From Arachis hypogaea (Eukaryota; Streptophyta; Magnoliopsida; Fabales; Fabaceae), in assembly GCF_003086295.3 (NCBI RefSeq), contig NC_092045.1, forward strand, positions 94,130,693 through 94,194,692: a stretch of 64,000 nucleotides of DNA. The letters run 5' to 3'. The first letter of the stretch is position 1. Every line of letters starts with the position of its first letter. The notes beneath the pieces are model-generated. The model had not been told where the DNA came from. It ran no database searches and saw nothing but the letters and a program-made list of their open reading frames with translations. The position numbers and the translations under genes were made by a program. Positions 10,147-21,680 of the stretch are shown here, piece after piece.

Positions 10147-11667
10147 TGGTGCACGAAATTGCAATCACACTTTTGCAATCCCGCACAACTAACCAGCAAG
10201 TGTACTGGGTCGTCCAAGTAATACCTTGCGTGAGCAAGGGTCGATCCCACAGAGATTGTCGGCTTGAAGCAAGCTATGGTTATCTTGTAAATCTTAGTCA
10301 GGATATCAGAAATTATCAGGATTGATTGTGAAAAGTAAAAGAACATGAAATGATTACTTGTTTTGCAGTAATGGAGAATAGGTTGAGGTTTGGAGATGCT
10401 CCATCTTTTGAATCTCTGCTTTCCTACTGTCTTCTTCTTCAAACACGCAAGTCTCCTTCCATGGCAAGCTATATGTAGGGTTTCACCGTTGTCAATGGCT
10501 ACCTCCCATCCTCTCAGTGAAAGCGATTGCATATGCTCTGTCAGCATAGCGGAATTCATCTGTCGGTTCTCAATCAGGCCGGAATAGAATCCAGTGATTC
10601 TTTTGCGTCTGTCACTAACGCCCCGCCTTCAGGAGTTTGAAGCACGTCACAGTCATTCAATCATTGAATCCTACTCAGAATACCACAGACAAGGTTTAGA
10701 CCTTCCGGATTCTCTTGAATGCCGCCATCAATTCTAGCTTATACCACGAAGATTCCGGTTAAAGAACCCAAGAGATAACTACTTAATCTAAGGTAGAATG
10801 GAGGTGGTTGTCAGGCACGCGTTCATAGTTGAGAATGATGATGATTGTCACGGATCATCACATTCATCCGGATTAAGAACAAGTATTATCTTGGAATGGA
10901 AGCAAGCATGATTGAATGAGAAACAGTAGTAATTGCATTAATCCATCAAGACACAGCAGAGCTCCTCACCCCCAACCATGGGGTTTAGAGACTCATGCCG
11001 TGGAAAGTACACAAAGAAAGGTGTAAAGTGTCATAAGGTCCTCAGGTAATGTCAAAAGATCCTATTAATAGTAAACTAGTAGCCTAGGGTGTACAGAAAT
11101 GAGTAAATGACGTAAAAATCCACTTCTGGGTCCACTTGGTGTGTGCTTGGGCTGAGCAATGAAGCATTTTCGTGTAGAGACCTTTTCTGGAGTTAAACGC
11201 CAGCTTTCATGCCAGTTTGGGCGTTTAACTCCAAGTTTTATGCCAGTTCCGGCGTTTAACGCTGGAATTTCTGAGGCTGATTTGCCACGCCGGTTTGGGC
11301 CATCAAATCTTGGGCAAAGTATGGACTATCATATATTGCTGGAAATCCCAGGATGTCTACTTTCCAATGCCGTTAAGAGCGCGCCAATTGGGCTTCTGTA
11401 GCTCCAGAAAATCCGCTTCGAATGTGGGGAGGTCAGAATCCAACAGCATCTGCAGTCCTTTTTGGTCTCGGAATCAGATTTTTGCTCAGGACCCTTAATT
11501 TCAGCCAGAAAATACCTGAAATCACAGAAAAACACACAAACTCATAGTAAAGTCCAGAAAAGTGAATTTTAGCTAAAAACTAATAAAAATATACTAAAAA
11601 CTAACTAGATTATACTAAAAACATACAAAAAACAATGCCAAAAAGCATACAAATTATCTGCTCATCA
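10147..11667 (-). repeat. LTR shared by elements A (5') and B (3')
   Basis: A 1521-bp LTR: on the minus strand it starts TGATGAGCAGATAATTTGTA at 11667 and ends CGTGCACCA at 10147. On its left is a PBS and gag leader (element A); on its right is a 3' module with AAGTTTGGTGTTG (element B). It is nearly identical to the B 5' LTR at 20157-21680. Three palindrome units lie at 11185-11275. The TATA box position reads TATTAATAGG rather than the TATATATAGG seen in C and D. Confidence 0.85.
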
Positions 11668-12627
11668 CAACACCAAACTTAAATTGTTGCTTGTCCCCAA
11701 GCAACTGAAAATCAAAATAGGATAAAAAGAATAGAATATACTATAGACTCCAAAATATCAAGGAAACATAGCTCCAATTAGATGAGCGGGACTAGTAGCT
11801 TTTTGCCTCCGAACAGTTTTGGCATCTCACTCTATCCCTTGAAGTTCAGAATGATTGGCATCTATAAGAACTCAGAACTCAGATAGTGTTATTGATTCTC
11901 TTAGTTGAGCATAATGATTCTTGAACATAGCTAGTGTATGAGTCTTGGCTGTGGCCCAAAGCACTCTGTCTTCCAGTATTACCACCGGATACATACATGC
12001 CACAGACACATAATTGGGTGAACCCTTTCAGATTGTGACTCAGCTTTGCTAAAGTCCCCAATTAGAGGTGTCCAGGGTTCTTAAGCACACTCTTGTTGCC
12101 TTGGATCACAACTTTATTTCTTTCTTTTTCTTTTTGTTTCTTCCCCTTTTTTTTCGGAAATATATTTATTTTTTTTTCCACTGCTTTTTCTTGCTTCAAG
12201 AATCAGTCTAATGATTTTAGATCCTCAATAACAGTTCTCTTTTTCCTCATTCTTTCAAGAGCCAACAATTTTAACATTCTCAAAACAACAAATTCAAGAG
12301 ACATATGCACTGTTCAAGCATTCATTCAGAAAGCAAAAAGTATTGTCACCACATCAAACTAATTCAACTAGTTTCAATGATAAATTTCGAAATCCTGTAC
12401 TTCTTGTTCTTTTGTGATTAAAGCATTTTTCATTTAAAAGAGGTGATAGATTCATAGGACATTCATATCTTTAAGGCATAAAATTTCAATTTTATTAATT
12501 ATGAATTAAAATAAGACTCAAAAATAAATATAAACTGAGACTAGAAAAACGAAAAATAAAAACAAAACAAAGGAAAAAAAATGCAAACATAGGCTCCTAA
12601 TGATAGAGGTTTTCACAGAGTTAGGAC
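11668..12627 (-). other. 3' non-coding region of element B
   Basis: Between ORF2 and the 3' LTR, homologous to 2937-3959 (C) and 30619-31561 (D). The LTR-adjacent module lies at 11668-11702: a GCTTGGGGACAAGC stem-loop then TTTAAGTTTGGTGTTG on the minus strand. A segment at 11879-12061 holds a 60-codon frame also open in D; see findings. Confidence 0.7.
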
Positions 12628-13740
12628 TCAACAACCTTGATTTTGAGAAGTGGATGCTCCCTCAGCTTGAGAGGAGAACTTTTGGCGTTTCAATTCTTGG
12701 AGTTCACGCCCCTGCTTCTCTTGTTCCTTCAGCAATTTGCAGAGCATGCAGTTCTGATTCTGCTGTTCTTCCTTCAGTTGCTCCATAGTCTCTTGCAGCT
12801 TGGAGATAGATGCTTCTAGGCTGGTCCAGTAGTCAATTCTTGGGAATTCAGGGAGGAATTCCTGCGCCCTCCTCTTGATAGAGTTGTCTTGCACTTGTCC
12901 TTCCATTGACTTCTTGGTGATTGGGTGTTCAATGGGTATGAACTCATCTACTCCCATCTTCACCCCAGCCTCTTTACAGAGCAAGGAGATCAAGCTTGGG
13001 TAAGCCAATTTGGCTTCAGTGGAATTCTTATTTGCAATTGTGTAGATCTCACAAGCAATCACATGATGGACCTCCACTTCTTTTCCAAGCATAATGCAAT
13101 GAATCATCACTGCTCTCTTGATGGTGACCTCAGAACGGTTGCTAGTGGGTAATATGGAATGCCCAATAAAGTCTAGCCAACCTCTTGCAATTGGCTTGAG
13201 GTCTCCCCTCTTGAGTTGGTTTAGGACACCCTTTGAATTGGTTATCCACTTAGTCCCAGGGAGGCATATGTCCTCTAGAACTTGATCCAACCCTTTATCT
13301 GCTCTCACCATCCTCCTATTGAAGGAATCAGGATCATCTTGCAGTTGAGGTAGTTTGAAGATTTCTCTTATTTTGTCCAGATGGAAGTACATAACTTGCC
13401 CTCTGACCATGGTTCTGTAGGTATGGTAAGCAGTTCCAGTCATTCTCTGCTTATCTGTTAACCACAGATTTGAGTAGAATTCCTGAAGCATGTTCCTTCC
13501 AACCTTTATTTCAGGATTGGTCAGAACTTCCCAACCTCTGTTTCGAATTTGCTCTTGGATCTCCGGATATTCATCTTCTTTCAGATCAAATTTAACTTCC
13601 GGGATCACTGACCTCAGACCCATTATTTTGTGATAATGGTCTTCATGTTCTTTGATTAAGAACTTCTCTTGATTCCAAAGATTCTTTGGATTAGTCTCTT
13701 TCTTTCCTCTTAAATTGGTTTGTTTTCCCTTAGGAGCCAT
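12628..13740 (-). CDS. Athila-type ORF2 protein (element B), intact
   Basis: 370 codons from the ATG at 13740 (MAPKGKQTNLRGKKET) to the stop at 12628. The frame is open further upstream, but the MAPK start is chosen because C (MAPKTG) and D (MASKAG) start at the same place. Regions: a basic N-terminus; a conserved plant-transposon-protein core (RNRGWEVLTNPEIKVG, then SNRSEVTIKRAVMIHCIMLG); and a C-terminal Glu/Gln-rich coiled-coil-like segment (KEEQQNQN, KEQEKQGRELQELKRQK). It sits after integrase and before the 3' region, behind its own TATA box (13896-13903) and a stem-loop module (13779-13811). Biochemical role unknown; often described as env-like by position only. It is the only undamaged copy in the window. 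Confidence 0.82.
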   Translation of the reverse strand: MAPKGKQTNLRGKKETNPKNLWNQEKFLIKEHEDHYHKIMGLRSVIPEVKFDLKEDEYPEIQEQIRNRGWEVLTNPEIKVGRNMLQEFYSNLWLTDKQRMTGTAYHTYRTMVRGQVMYFHLDKIREIFKLPQLQDDPDSFNRRMVRADKGLDQVLEDICLPGTKWITNSKGVLNQLKRGDLKPIARGWLDFIGHSILPTSNRSEVTIKRAVMIHCIMLGKEVEVHHVIACEIYTIANKNSTEAKLAYPSLISLLCKEAGVKMGVDEFIPIEHPITKKSMEGQVQDNSIKRRAQEFLPEFPRIDYWTSLEASISKLQETMEQLKEEQQNQNCMLCKLLKEQEKQGRELQELKRQKFSSQAEGASTSQNQGC

Positions 13741-13778
13741 GATCTTGATGAATCTTGGCTTAGTGATCACGGAAAAGC

Positions 13779-13811
13779 ACACCAAACTTAGAGGTTTGCT
13801 TGTCCTCAAGC
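13779..13811 (-). promoter_or_regulatory. Stem-loop plus AAGTTTGGTGT module before ORF2 (element B)
   Basis: Read on the minus strand: GCTTGAGGACAAGC (13798-13811), then CTAAGTTTGGTGTG (13778-13791). Same order as in C (1727-1758) and D (29678-29712). Confidence 0.55.
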
Positions 13812-13895
13812 AAAAAGAAAAGAAAGAAGAGAAGAGAGAGAGAGAGAGGAAGAGGAAATTCGAATGGTGTGGGGAATGAGGGGTGAGAAAACGTT

Positions 13896-13903
13896 TATTT
13901 ATA
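13896..13903 (-). promoter_or_regulatory. TATA box before ORF2 (element B)
   Basis: TATAAATA on the minus strand, 156 bases upstream of the ORF2 ATG, followed by a C/T-rich leader (13812-13890). Conserved in position with C and D. Confidence 0.55.
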
Positions 13904-14156
13904 GAGTGGGGGGGAGAGATTTTCGAAAAAAAGAAAAATTTGAAAAGAGATTTGAGGGGATATGGAAAGAAATTGAAAGAAGGGTGAGTTTTTGAATAAA
14001 ATTTGGGAATGATTTGGAAGATTTGAAGAATGATTTTGAAAATTTGAAAGTGAATGATGAGAGATTGAAATGTGTTTTTGTGGAAAAATATGGGAAAGAA
14101 AAGGAAAGTTTGAAAAAATCTGAGTTGAAAACAAAATTGTGGTCCCCCCACCTTTC

Positions 14157-14420
14157 TGGCGTTAAACGCCCAGAATGGCACTCATTCTGGCGTTTAACGC
14201 CCAATTGGCACCCCTTTTGGGCGTTTAACGCCCAGCCAGGTGCCCTGGCTGGCGTTAAACGCCAGAAAACCTTTATCACTGGGCGTTTTTCTGAACGCCC
14301 AGGATGCTGCACACCTGGCGTTTAACGCCCAAAATGGCACCATTCCTGGCGTTAAACGCCCAGAATGGTACCCATTCTGGCGTTTAACGCCCAAAATACC
14401 CCTTACTGGCATTTTTTCGC
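14157..14420 (-). repeat. GGCGTT-AACGCC palindrome cluster (element B spacer)
   Basis: About nine units such as CTGGCGTTAAACGCCAG and GGGCGTTTAACGCCC with unrelated spacers, between the integrase end and ORF2. Same position as 1034-1290 in C and 29070-29245 in D. Confidence 0.85.
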
Positions 14421-14532
14421 CAGTAAGCTCATTTTCTCTGCTTTTTGAGCTGAATCCTTCTGTAACTCTGTGAATTCCTTCATTTTTGATATTTGCCTCT
14501 GTAAGAACTAATCATATAACCTCCTAATGACT

Positions 14533-14562
14533 GGGTTGCCTCCCAGCAAGCGCTTCTTTACT
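14533..14562 (-). other. Conserved post-pol motif (element B)
   Basis: Minus strand GCGCTTGCTGGGAGGCAACC, 27 bases beyond the integrase stop. Counterpart of 854-883 and 28904-28933. Confidence 0.7.
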
Positions 14563-14588
14563 GTCTTTAGCTGGACTTTCACTGAGAA

Positions 14589-16318
14589 TCACTCAAGTCT
14601 CAGTTTTGAGCATTCCTGCTCAAAATTCCCTTCAAGATAATGTTTGATTCTCTGTCCATTAACAATGAACTTTTTGTCAGAATCAATATCCTGAAGCTCA
14701 ACATATCCATATGGTGACACTCCTGTAATCACATACGGACCCCTCCATCGGGATTTGAGTTTTCCTGGAAACAGTCTGAGCCTAGAGTTGAAGAGCAGAA
14801 CTTTTTGTCCTGGCTCAAAGACTCTGGTTGACAACTTCTTGTCATGCCATTTCTTTGCCTTTTCCTTATAGATTTTTGCATTTTCAAAGGCATTGAGTCT
14901 GAACTCCTCTAGCTCATTTAGCTGGAGCAGTCTTTTTTCACCAGCTAACTGTGCATCCATGTTTAGGAATCTGGTTGCCCAGTAGGCTTTATGTTCCAGT
15001 TCCACAGGCAAATGACAGGCCTTCCCATACACCAGTTGGTATGGGGAGGTTCCTATAGGAGTCTTGAATGCTGTTCTGTATGCCCACAGAGCATCATCCA
15101 AGCTCTTTGCCCAATCCTTTCTTCGGGCTATCACAGTCCGTTCCAGGATTCTTTTTAGCTCTCTGTTAGAGACCTCAGCTTGCCCATTTGTCTGTGGATG
15201 ATACGGAGTTGCCACTTTGTGGCTAATTCCATATCTAACCATAGCAAGGTGTAGCTGTTTATTGCAGAAATGAGTGCCCCGTCACTGATTAGCACTCTGG
15301 GAACGCCAAACCTGCTGAAAATGTTTTTCTGGAGGAATTTCAGTACGGTCCTTGTATCATTAGTGGGTGTAGCAATTGCTTCTACCCACTTAGATACATA
15401 GTCCACTGCCACCAGAATGTAAGTGTTTGAGTATGATGGTGGGAATGGCCCCATGAAGTCAATTCCCCATACATCAAACAGTTCTATCTCTAATATCCCT
15501 TGTTGAGGCATGGCATATCCATGAGGCAGGTTACCAGCTCTTTGGCAACTGTCACAGTTACGCACAAACTCTTGGGAATCTTTATAGAGAGTAGGCCAGT
15601 AGAAGCCACATTGGAGGACTTTAGTGGCTGTTCGCTCACTTCCAAAATGTCCTCCATACTGTGATCCATGGCAGTGCCATAGGATCCTTTGTGCTTCTTC
15701 TCTGGGTATACATCTGCGGATCACTCCGTCAGCACATCTCTTAAAGAGATATGGTTCATCCCAGAGGTAGTACTTGGCATCTGAAATTAATTTCTTTCTC
15801 TGCACGTAGCTGTACTCTTTGGGAATGAACCTCACAGCTTTAAAATTTGCAATATCTGCAAACCATGGAGCTTCCTGAATGGCAAATAGTTGCTCATCTG
15901 GGAAAGTCTCAGAAATCTCAGTAGAAGGGAGGGACGCCCCAGCTACTGGTTCTATTCGGGACAGATGATCAGCTACTTGGTTCTCTGTCCCTTTTCTGTC
16001 TCTTATTTCTATATCAAACTCTTGCAGAAGCAACACCCATCTGATGAGCCTGGGTTTTGAATCCTGCTTTGTGAGTAGATATTTAAGAGCAGCATGGTCA
16101 GTGTACACAACCACTTTGGATCCCACTAGATAGGATCTAAACTTGTCAATGGCATAGACCACTGCAAGTAACTCTTTTTCTGTGGTTGTGTAGTTCTTCT
16201 GTGCGTCATTTAGAACACGGCTGGCATAGTAAATGACGTGCAGAAGCTTGTTATGCCTCTGTCCCAACACTGCACCAATGGCATGGTCACTGGCATCACA
16301 CATTAGTTCAAATGGCAA
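14589..16318 (-). pseudogene. RNase H and integrase part of pol (element B)
   Basis: Continuation of the polyprotein after a frameshift. Frame 16318-15155: RNase H ([36 protein letters not shown]), then the integrase zinc-binding region ([12 protein letters not shown] ... CDSCQRAG) and the first two catalytic aspartates ([13 protein letters not shown]). A one-base loss in the C run near 15277-15280 shifts the frame. Frame 15242-14589 then carries the third catalytic residue ([12 protein letters not shown]) and the C-terminal part (WRGPYVI). Integrase would insert the cDNA in the nucleus; RNase H removes template RNA. Only two single-base changes separate this and the preceding frame from an open polyprotein, which points to a young element. 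Confidence 0.88.
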
Positions 16319-19300
16319 TGTCCAATCTGGTCAGAGATGACTGGTGCTGTGACCAGCTTAGCTTTCAGGGTCTCAAATGCCTGCAGACACTGTGTGTCAA
16401 ACACAAATGGTGTGTCAGCAGCTAACAGGTTACTCAGAGGTTTTGCAATTTTCGAAAAATCCTTTATAAACCTTCTGTAGAATCCTGCATGCCCCAGAAA
16501 GCTTCTAATTGCCTTAACATTGGCAGGTGGTGGTAATTTTTCAATTACCTCTACCTTTGCCTTATCCACCTCTATTCCCTTGCTTGAAATTTTGTGTCCA
16601 AGGACAATCCCTTCAGTCACCATAAAGTGACATTTTTCCCAGTTTAAAACCAGGTTAGTCTCTTGGCATCTTTTCAGGACAAGTGTTAGGTGATTAAGAC
16701 AGGAGCTAAATGAATCTCCATATACTGAAAAGTCATCCATGAAGACTTCCAGAAATTTCTCTACCATATCTGAGAAGATAGAGAGCATGCACCTTTGAAA
16801 GGTTGCAGGTGCATTGCACAGACCAAAAGGCATTCTCCTGTAGGCAAATACGCCAGAAGGGCAAGTGAATGCTATTTTCTCTTGGTCCTGAGGATCTACT
16901 GCAATTTGGTTGTAGCCTGAATAGCCATCCAAAAAGCAGTAATAGTCATGCCCAGCTAGTCTTTCTAGCATTTGGTCTATAAATGGTAAAGGAAAATGAT
17001 CCTTTCTGGTGGCTGTATTGAGCCTTCTGTAGTCAATACACAGACGCCACCCTGTGACTGTTCTTGTAGGAACCAGTTCATTTTTTTCATTATGAACCAC
17101 TGTCATGCCTCCCTTTTTGGGGACAACTTGGACAGGGCTCACCCAGGGGCTATCAGAAATAGGATAAATAATCCCTGCCTCTAGTAATTTAGTGACCTCT
17201 TTCTGCACCACCTCCTTCATGGCTGGATTTAGCCTCCTCTGTGGTTGGACCACTGGTTTGGCATTATCCTCCAATAGGATCTTGTGCATGCATCTAGCTG
17301 GGCTAATGCCCTTAAGATCACTTATGGACCACCCAAGAGCTGTCTTGTGTGTCCTTAGCACTTGAATCAGTGCTTCCTTTTCCTGTGAATTTAAAGCAGA
17401 GCTTATAATCACTGGAAAAGTGTCACCCTTTCCCAGAAATGCATATTTCAGGGATGGTGGTAGTGGTTTAAGTTCAGGCTTGAGAGGCTTATCCTCCTCC
17501 TGAGGAATTTTCGAAAATTCCTTTGCCTCCTCTAATTCTTCTTGATCAGGTTGAGCATCTTTGAAGATGTCCTCAAGCTCTGATTCTAGGCTTTCAGCCA
17601 TATTGATCTCTTCTACCAAGGAGTCAATAATATCAGCACCCATGCAGTCATATGGTGTATCTGGATGCTGCATAGCTTTTACAGCATTCAACTTGAACTC
17701 ATCCTCATTGACTCTTAAGGTGACTTCCCCTTTTTGTACATCAATGAGAGTTCGTCCAGTTGCTAGGAAGGGTCTTCCTAGAATGAGAGTTGCACTCTTG
17801 TGCTCCTCCATTTCCAGCACCACAAAGTCAGTTGGAAAGGCAAATGGCCCAACCTTGACAATCATGTCCTCAATTATGCCTGATGGGTATTTAATGGAGC
17901 CATCAGCAAGTTGGAGGCATATCCGGGTTGGTTTGACTTCTCCAGTCAACCCAAGCTTTCTGATAGTGGATGCAGGTATTAAATTGATGCTTGCTCCAAG
18001 ATCACATAGGGCTGTCTTGGTGCAGGCACCTTCTAATGTGCATGGTATCATAAAGCTTCCTGGATCTTGAAGCTTTTCTGGTAAGCTCTTTAAAATGACT
18101 GCACTGCATTCTTCAGTGAGAAACACTTTTTCAGTTTCTCTCCAATCCTTCTTATGACTTAAGATCTCTTTCATGAACTTAGCATAAGAAGGTATTTGCT
18201 CAAGTGCCTCTGCAAACGGAATCTTTATCTCAAGAGTCCTTAGATAGTCTGCAAAGCGGGCAAATTGCTTATCCTGTTCCGCTTGGCGGAGTTTTTGAGG
18301 ATAAGGCATTTTGGCTTTATATTCTTCAACCTTAGATGCTGCAGGTTTATTTCTTACAGAAGTGGTTGAAGAAGCCTTGTTAGAGGGATTACTGTCAGCA
18401 CTCTCAGGTGTCTGATTCCCCCTAGGCGTCTGAACGCCAGGATTGGGTGGAAAATGGGCGTTTAACGCCAACTTTTCCCCCTTTTCTGGCGTTTGAACGC
18501 CAGAACTGGGCATGGAATGGGCGTTTAACGCCAGCTTTCCTTCCCTTTCTGGCGTTTGAACGCCAATAATATTCCTCTCTGGGCTCTTACTGTCCTCAGA
18601 GGGATTTTGCACAGTGGTTTGGTTGTCCTCTGTCAATTGTTCCTTGTTTGGCTTTTTGCTCTTCTGAGCAGTGTTATTCAGTGTCTTCCCACTCCTCAGT
18701 TGAACTGCTTGACATTCCTCTGTTATTTGTTTGGATATTTGCTGTTTTGCTTGCTTCAACTGCAGTTCTATGCTCTTGTTAGCAACTTTAGTTTCATGGA
18801 GCATTTCTTTAAAGTCTGCTAACTGCTCTGTTATCAGGAGCAATTGTTGATTAAGCTCAATTATCTGTTCTTGAGGACTAAGGTCAGTGACTACTGTCAT
18901 GACTTCCTCTTTTGGAGAGAACTCATTGCTAGAATACAAATATTGGTTTCTAGCAACAGTGTCTATAAGCTCTTGAGCTTCTTCAATTGTCTTCCTCATG
19001 TGTATAGATCCACCAGCTGAGTGGTCTAAAGACATCTGAGCTTTTTCTGTAAGCCCATAGTAGAAAATGTCTAACTGTACCCACTCTGAAAACATTTCAG
19101 AGGGACATTTCCTTAACATACCTCTATACCTCTCCCAGGCATTATAAAGGGATTCATTATCCTCTTGTTTAAAGCCTTGGATGTCCAGCCTTAGCTGTGT
19201 CATCCTCTTAGGAGGGTAAAAATGATTCAAGAATTTGTCTGACAACTGTTTCCATGTCTTTATGCTTGCTGTAGGTTGGTTATTCAACCACCTTTTAGCT

Positions 19301-19602
19301 TGATCTTTTACAGCAAATGGAAACAATAATAGTCTGTAGACATCCTGATCTACCTCTTTATCATGTACTGTGTCAGCAATTTGTAAAAACTGTGCCAGAA
19401 ACTCAGTAGGTTCTTCTTGTGGAAGACCGAAATACTGGCAGTTTTGCTGCACTATGATAATGAGTTGAGGATTTAGTTCAAAGCTGCTTGCTTTGATGGG
19501 AGGTGTACAGATGCTACTCCCATATGCAGCTGTAATGGGGTTAGCATATGACCCCAGAGTCCTTTTGGACTGATTAATCCCACTTGAGTCCATAATGGAC
19601 AA
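16303..19602 (-). pseudogene. gag-protease-RT part of the polyprotein (element B)
   Basis: An open frame of 1099 codons. Gag comprises roughly residues 1-500 with the capsid region (LYNAWERYRGMLRKCP) and a linker with palindrome-encoded GVQTPE and LALNAH peptides. The protease active Asp is at about residue 534 (CDLGASIN). RT contains LCIDYRRLN, FLDGYSGYNQ, MPFGLCNAP and an intact FMDD at residues 954-957. Product would form particles, mature itself and copy the RNA. The frame breaks at 16331-16332, where one base is missing compared with A (CTGGTCAGAG versus CTGGTGCAGAG); RNase H continues in the next frame. Start at 19602 is the first Met after the leader. Confidence 0.9.
18421..18567 (-). 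repeat. Palindrome units inside gag coding sequence (element B)
   Basis: Five units in frame within gag, matching 8466-8616 in A. They encode the GVQTPE / LALNAH alternation. Confidence 0.8.
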
Positions 19603-20132
19603 AAGGGAAATGATAATGATTGCAAGGAGATAAATTTTGTTTTTTTTTTTTGATTTAACGAAAAAAAATAAAATAATAAAAAAGAAAATTAAAATAAAAA
19701 TTCGAAAATCTAAAAGAAAATAAGATCAAAGCAAATTGAAAACTGAATCAATTAGTTAATCAAAAAGATTTTGAAAACAGCAATTAAAAAGATCTGATTG
19801 AAAAATTTTTATGAAAAAGATTTGATTTTGAAAAGAGGAAAGAGAAAAACACAAAAAGACACCAAACTTAAAATTCTTAGAAAATCAAACACACAGTTTT
19901 CGAAAATTTTTAAGGGAAAAACACAAAGAGGACACCAAACTTAGAATTTTTATAAATCAAAAAGGGACTAAGAACATGCAAAATTCGAAAATTAAAAGAA
20001 AAATAAAAGTATGCAATTGACACCAAACTTAGAATATGAAACTAGACTCAACTAAAAGACTCTAAACCAACAAAAATAAAACAGTCCTAATCTAAGCAAC
20101 AAGATAAGCCGTCAGTTGTCCAAACTCAACAA
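19603..20132 (-). other. 5' leader of element B
   Basis: AT-rich untranslated leader between PBS and gag. It contains three copies of the TAAGTTTGGTGTC motif (minus strand; near 19859, 19932 and 20022), each a match to the module beside the 3' LTR. Element A has the same three (near 9849, 9922 and 10012). Confidence 0.7.
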
Positions 20133-20150
20133 TCCCCGGCAACGGCGCCA
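20133..20150 (-). other. Primer binding site, tRNA-Asp type (element B)
   Basis: Minus strand TGGCGCCGTTGCCGGGGA, six bases inside the LTR end at 20157. Identical to the sites of A and D. Confidence 0.88.
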
Positions 20151-20156
20151 AAAACT

Positions 20157-21680
20157 TGGTGCACGAAATTGCAATCACACTTTTGCAATCCCGCACAACT
20201 AACCAGCAAGTGTACTGGGTCGTCCAAGTAATACCTTGCGTGAGCAAGGGTCGATCCCACAGAGATTGTCGGCTTGAAGCAAGCTATGGTTATCTTGTAA
20301 ATCTTAGTCAGGATATCAGAAATTATCAGGATTGATTGTGAAAAGCAAAAGAACATGAAATGATTACTTGTTTTGCAGTAATGGAGAATAGGTTGAGGTT
20401 TGGAGATGCTCCATCTTCTGAATCTCTGCTTTCCTACTGTCTTCTTCTTCAAACACGCAAGTCTCCTTCCATGGCAAGCTATATGTAGGGTTTCACCGTT
20501 GTCAATGGCTACCTCCCATCCTCTCAGTGAAAGCGATTGCATATGCTCTGTCACAGCATAGCGGAATTCATCTGTCGGTTCTCAATCAGGCCGGAATAGA
20601 ATCCAGTGATTCTTTTGCGTCTGTCACTAACGCCCCGCCTTCAGGAGTTTGAAGCACGTCACAGTCATTCAATCATTGAATCCTACTCAGAATACCACAG
20701 ACAAGGTTTAGACCTTCCGGATTCTCTTGAATGCCGCCATCAATTCTTGCTTATACCACGAAGATTCCGGTTAAAGAACCCAAGAGATAACTACTTAATC
20801 TAAGGTAGAACGGAGGTGGTTGTCAGGCATGCGTTCATAGTTGAGAATGATGATGATTGTCACGGATCATCACATTCATCCGGATTAAGAACAAGTATTA
20901 TCTTGGAATGGAAGCAAGCATGATTGAATGAGAAACAGTAGTAATTGCATTAATCCATCAAGACACAGTAGAGCTCCTCACCCCCAACCATGGGGTTTAG
21001 AGACTCATGCTGTGGAAGGTACACAAAGAAAACGTGTAAAGTGTCATGAGGTCCAGATACAATGTCAAAAGATCCTATTAATAGTAAACTAGTAGCCTAG
21101 GGTATACAGAGATGAGTAAATGACTTAAAAATCCACTTCCGGGCCCACTTGGTGTGTGCTTGGGTTGAGCAATGAAGCAATTTCGTGTAGAGACCTTTTC
21201 TGGAGTTAAACGCCAGCTTTCATGCCAGTTTGGGCGTTTAACTCCAAGTTTTATGCCAGTTCCAGCGTTAAACGCTGGAATTTCTGAGGCTGATTTGCCA
21301 CGCCGGTTTGGGCCATCAAATCTTGGGCAAAGTATGGGCTATCATATATTGCTGAAAATCCCTAGATGTCTACTTTCCAACGCCGTTGAGAGCGCGCCAA
21401 TTGGGCTTCTGTAGCTCCAGAAAATCCACTTCGAGTGCAGGGAGGTCAGAATCCAACAGCATCTGCAGTCCTTTTTGGTCTCGGAATCAGATTTTTGCTC
21501 AGGACCCTCAATTTCAGCCAGAAAATACCTGAAATCACAGAAAAACACACAAACTCATAGTAAAGTCCAGAAGAGTGAATTTTAGCTAAAAACTAATAAA
21601 AATATACTAAAAACTAACTAGATTATACCAAAAACATACTAAAAACAATGCCAAAAAGCATACAAATTATCCGCTCATCA
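20157..21680 (-). repeat. 5' LTR of element B
   Basis: 1524 bp, TGATGAGCGG... to ...CGTGCACCA on the minus strand. Differs from its partner (10147-11667) by scattered substitutions and a few small indels. Palindrome units at 21190-21275. The outer edge abuts chromovirus E at 21681. Confidence 0.88.

Larger units (their letters stand above)
10147..21680 (-). mobile_element. Element B: full-length autonomous-type Athila-like element
   Basis: A complete 11.5-kb minus-strand element: 5' LTR (20157-21680), PBS, leader, gag-protease-RT (16303-19602), RNase H-integrase (14589-16318), conserved motif, palindrome cluster, TATA box, ORF2 (12628-13740), 3' region, 3' LTR (10147-11667, shared with A). 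The right edge at 21680/21681 cuts the RNase H of chromovirus E; the flanking five bases are GGCCT. No matching GGCCT flanks the left LTR because A follows directly. Pol has two one-base frameshifts; ORF2 is intact. Near-identical LTRs imply a fairly recent insertion. Confidence 0.9.

Noticed and set aside
10116..10559. Frames spanning the PBS and LTR edge (also 20126-20554)
   Set aside because: They run through the non-coding LTR border shared by several elements.
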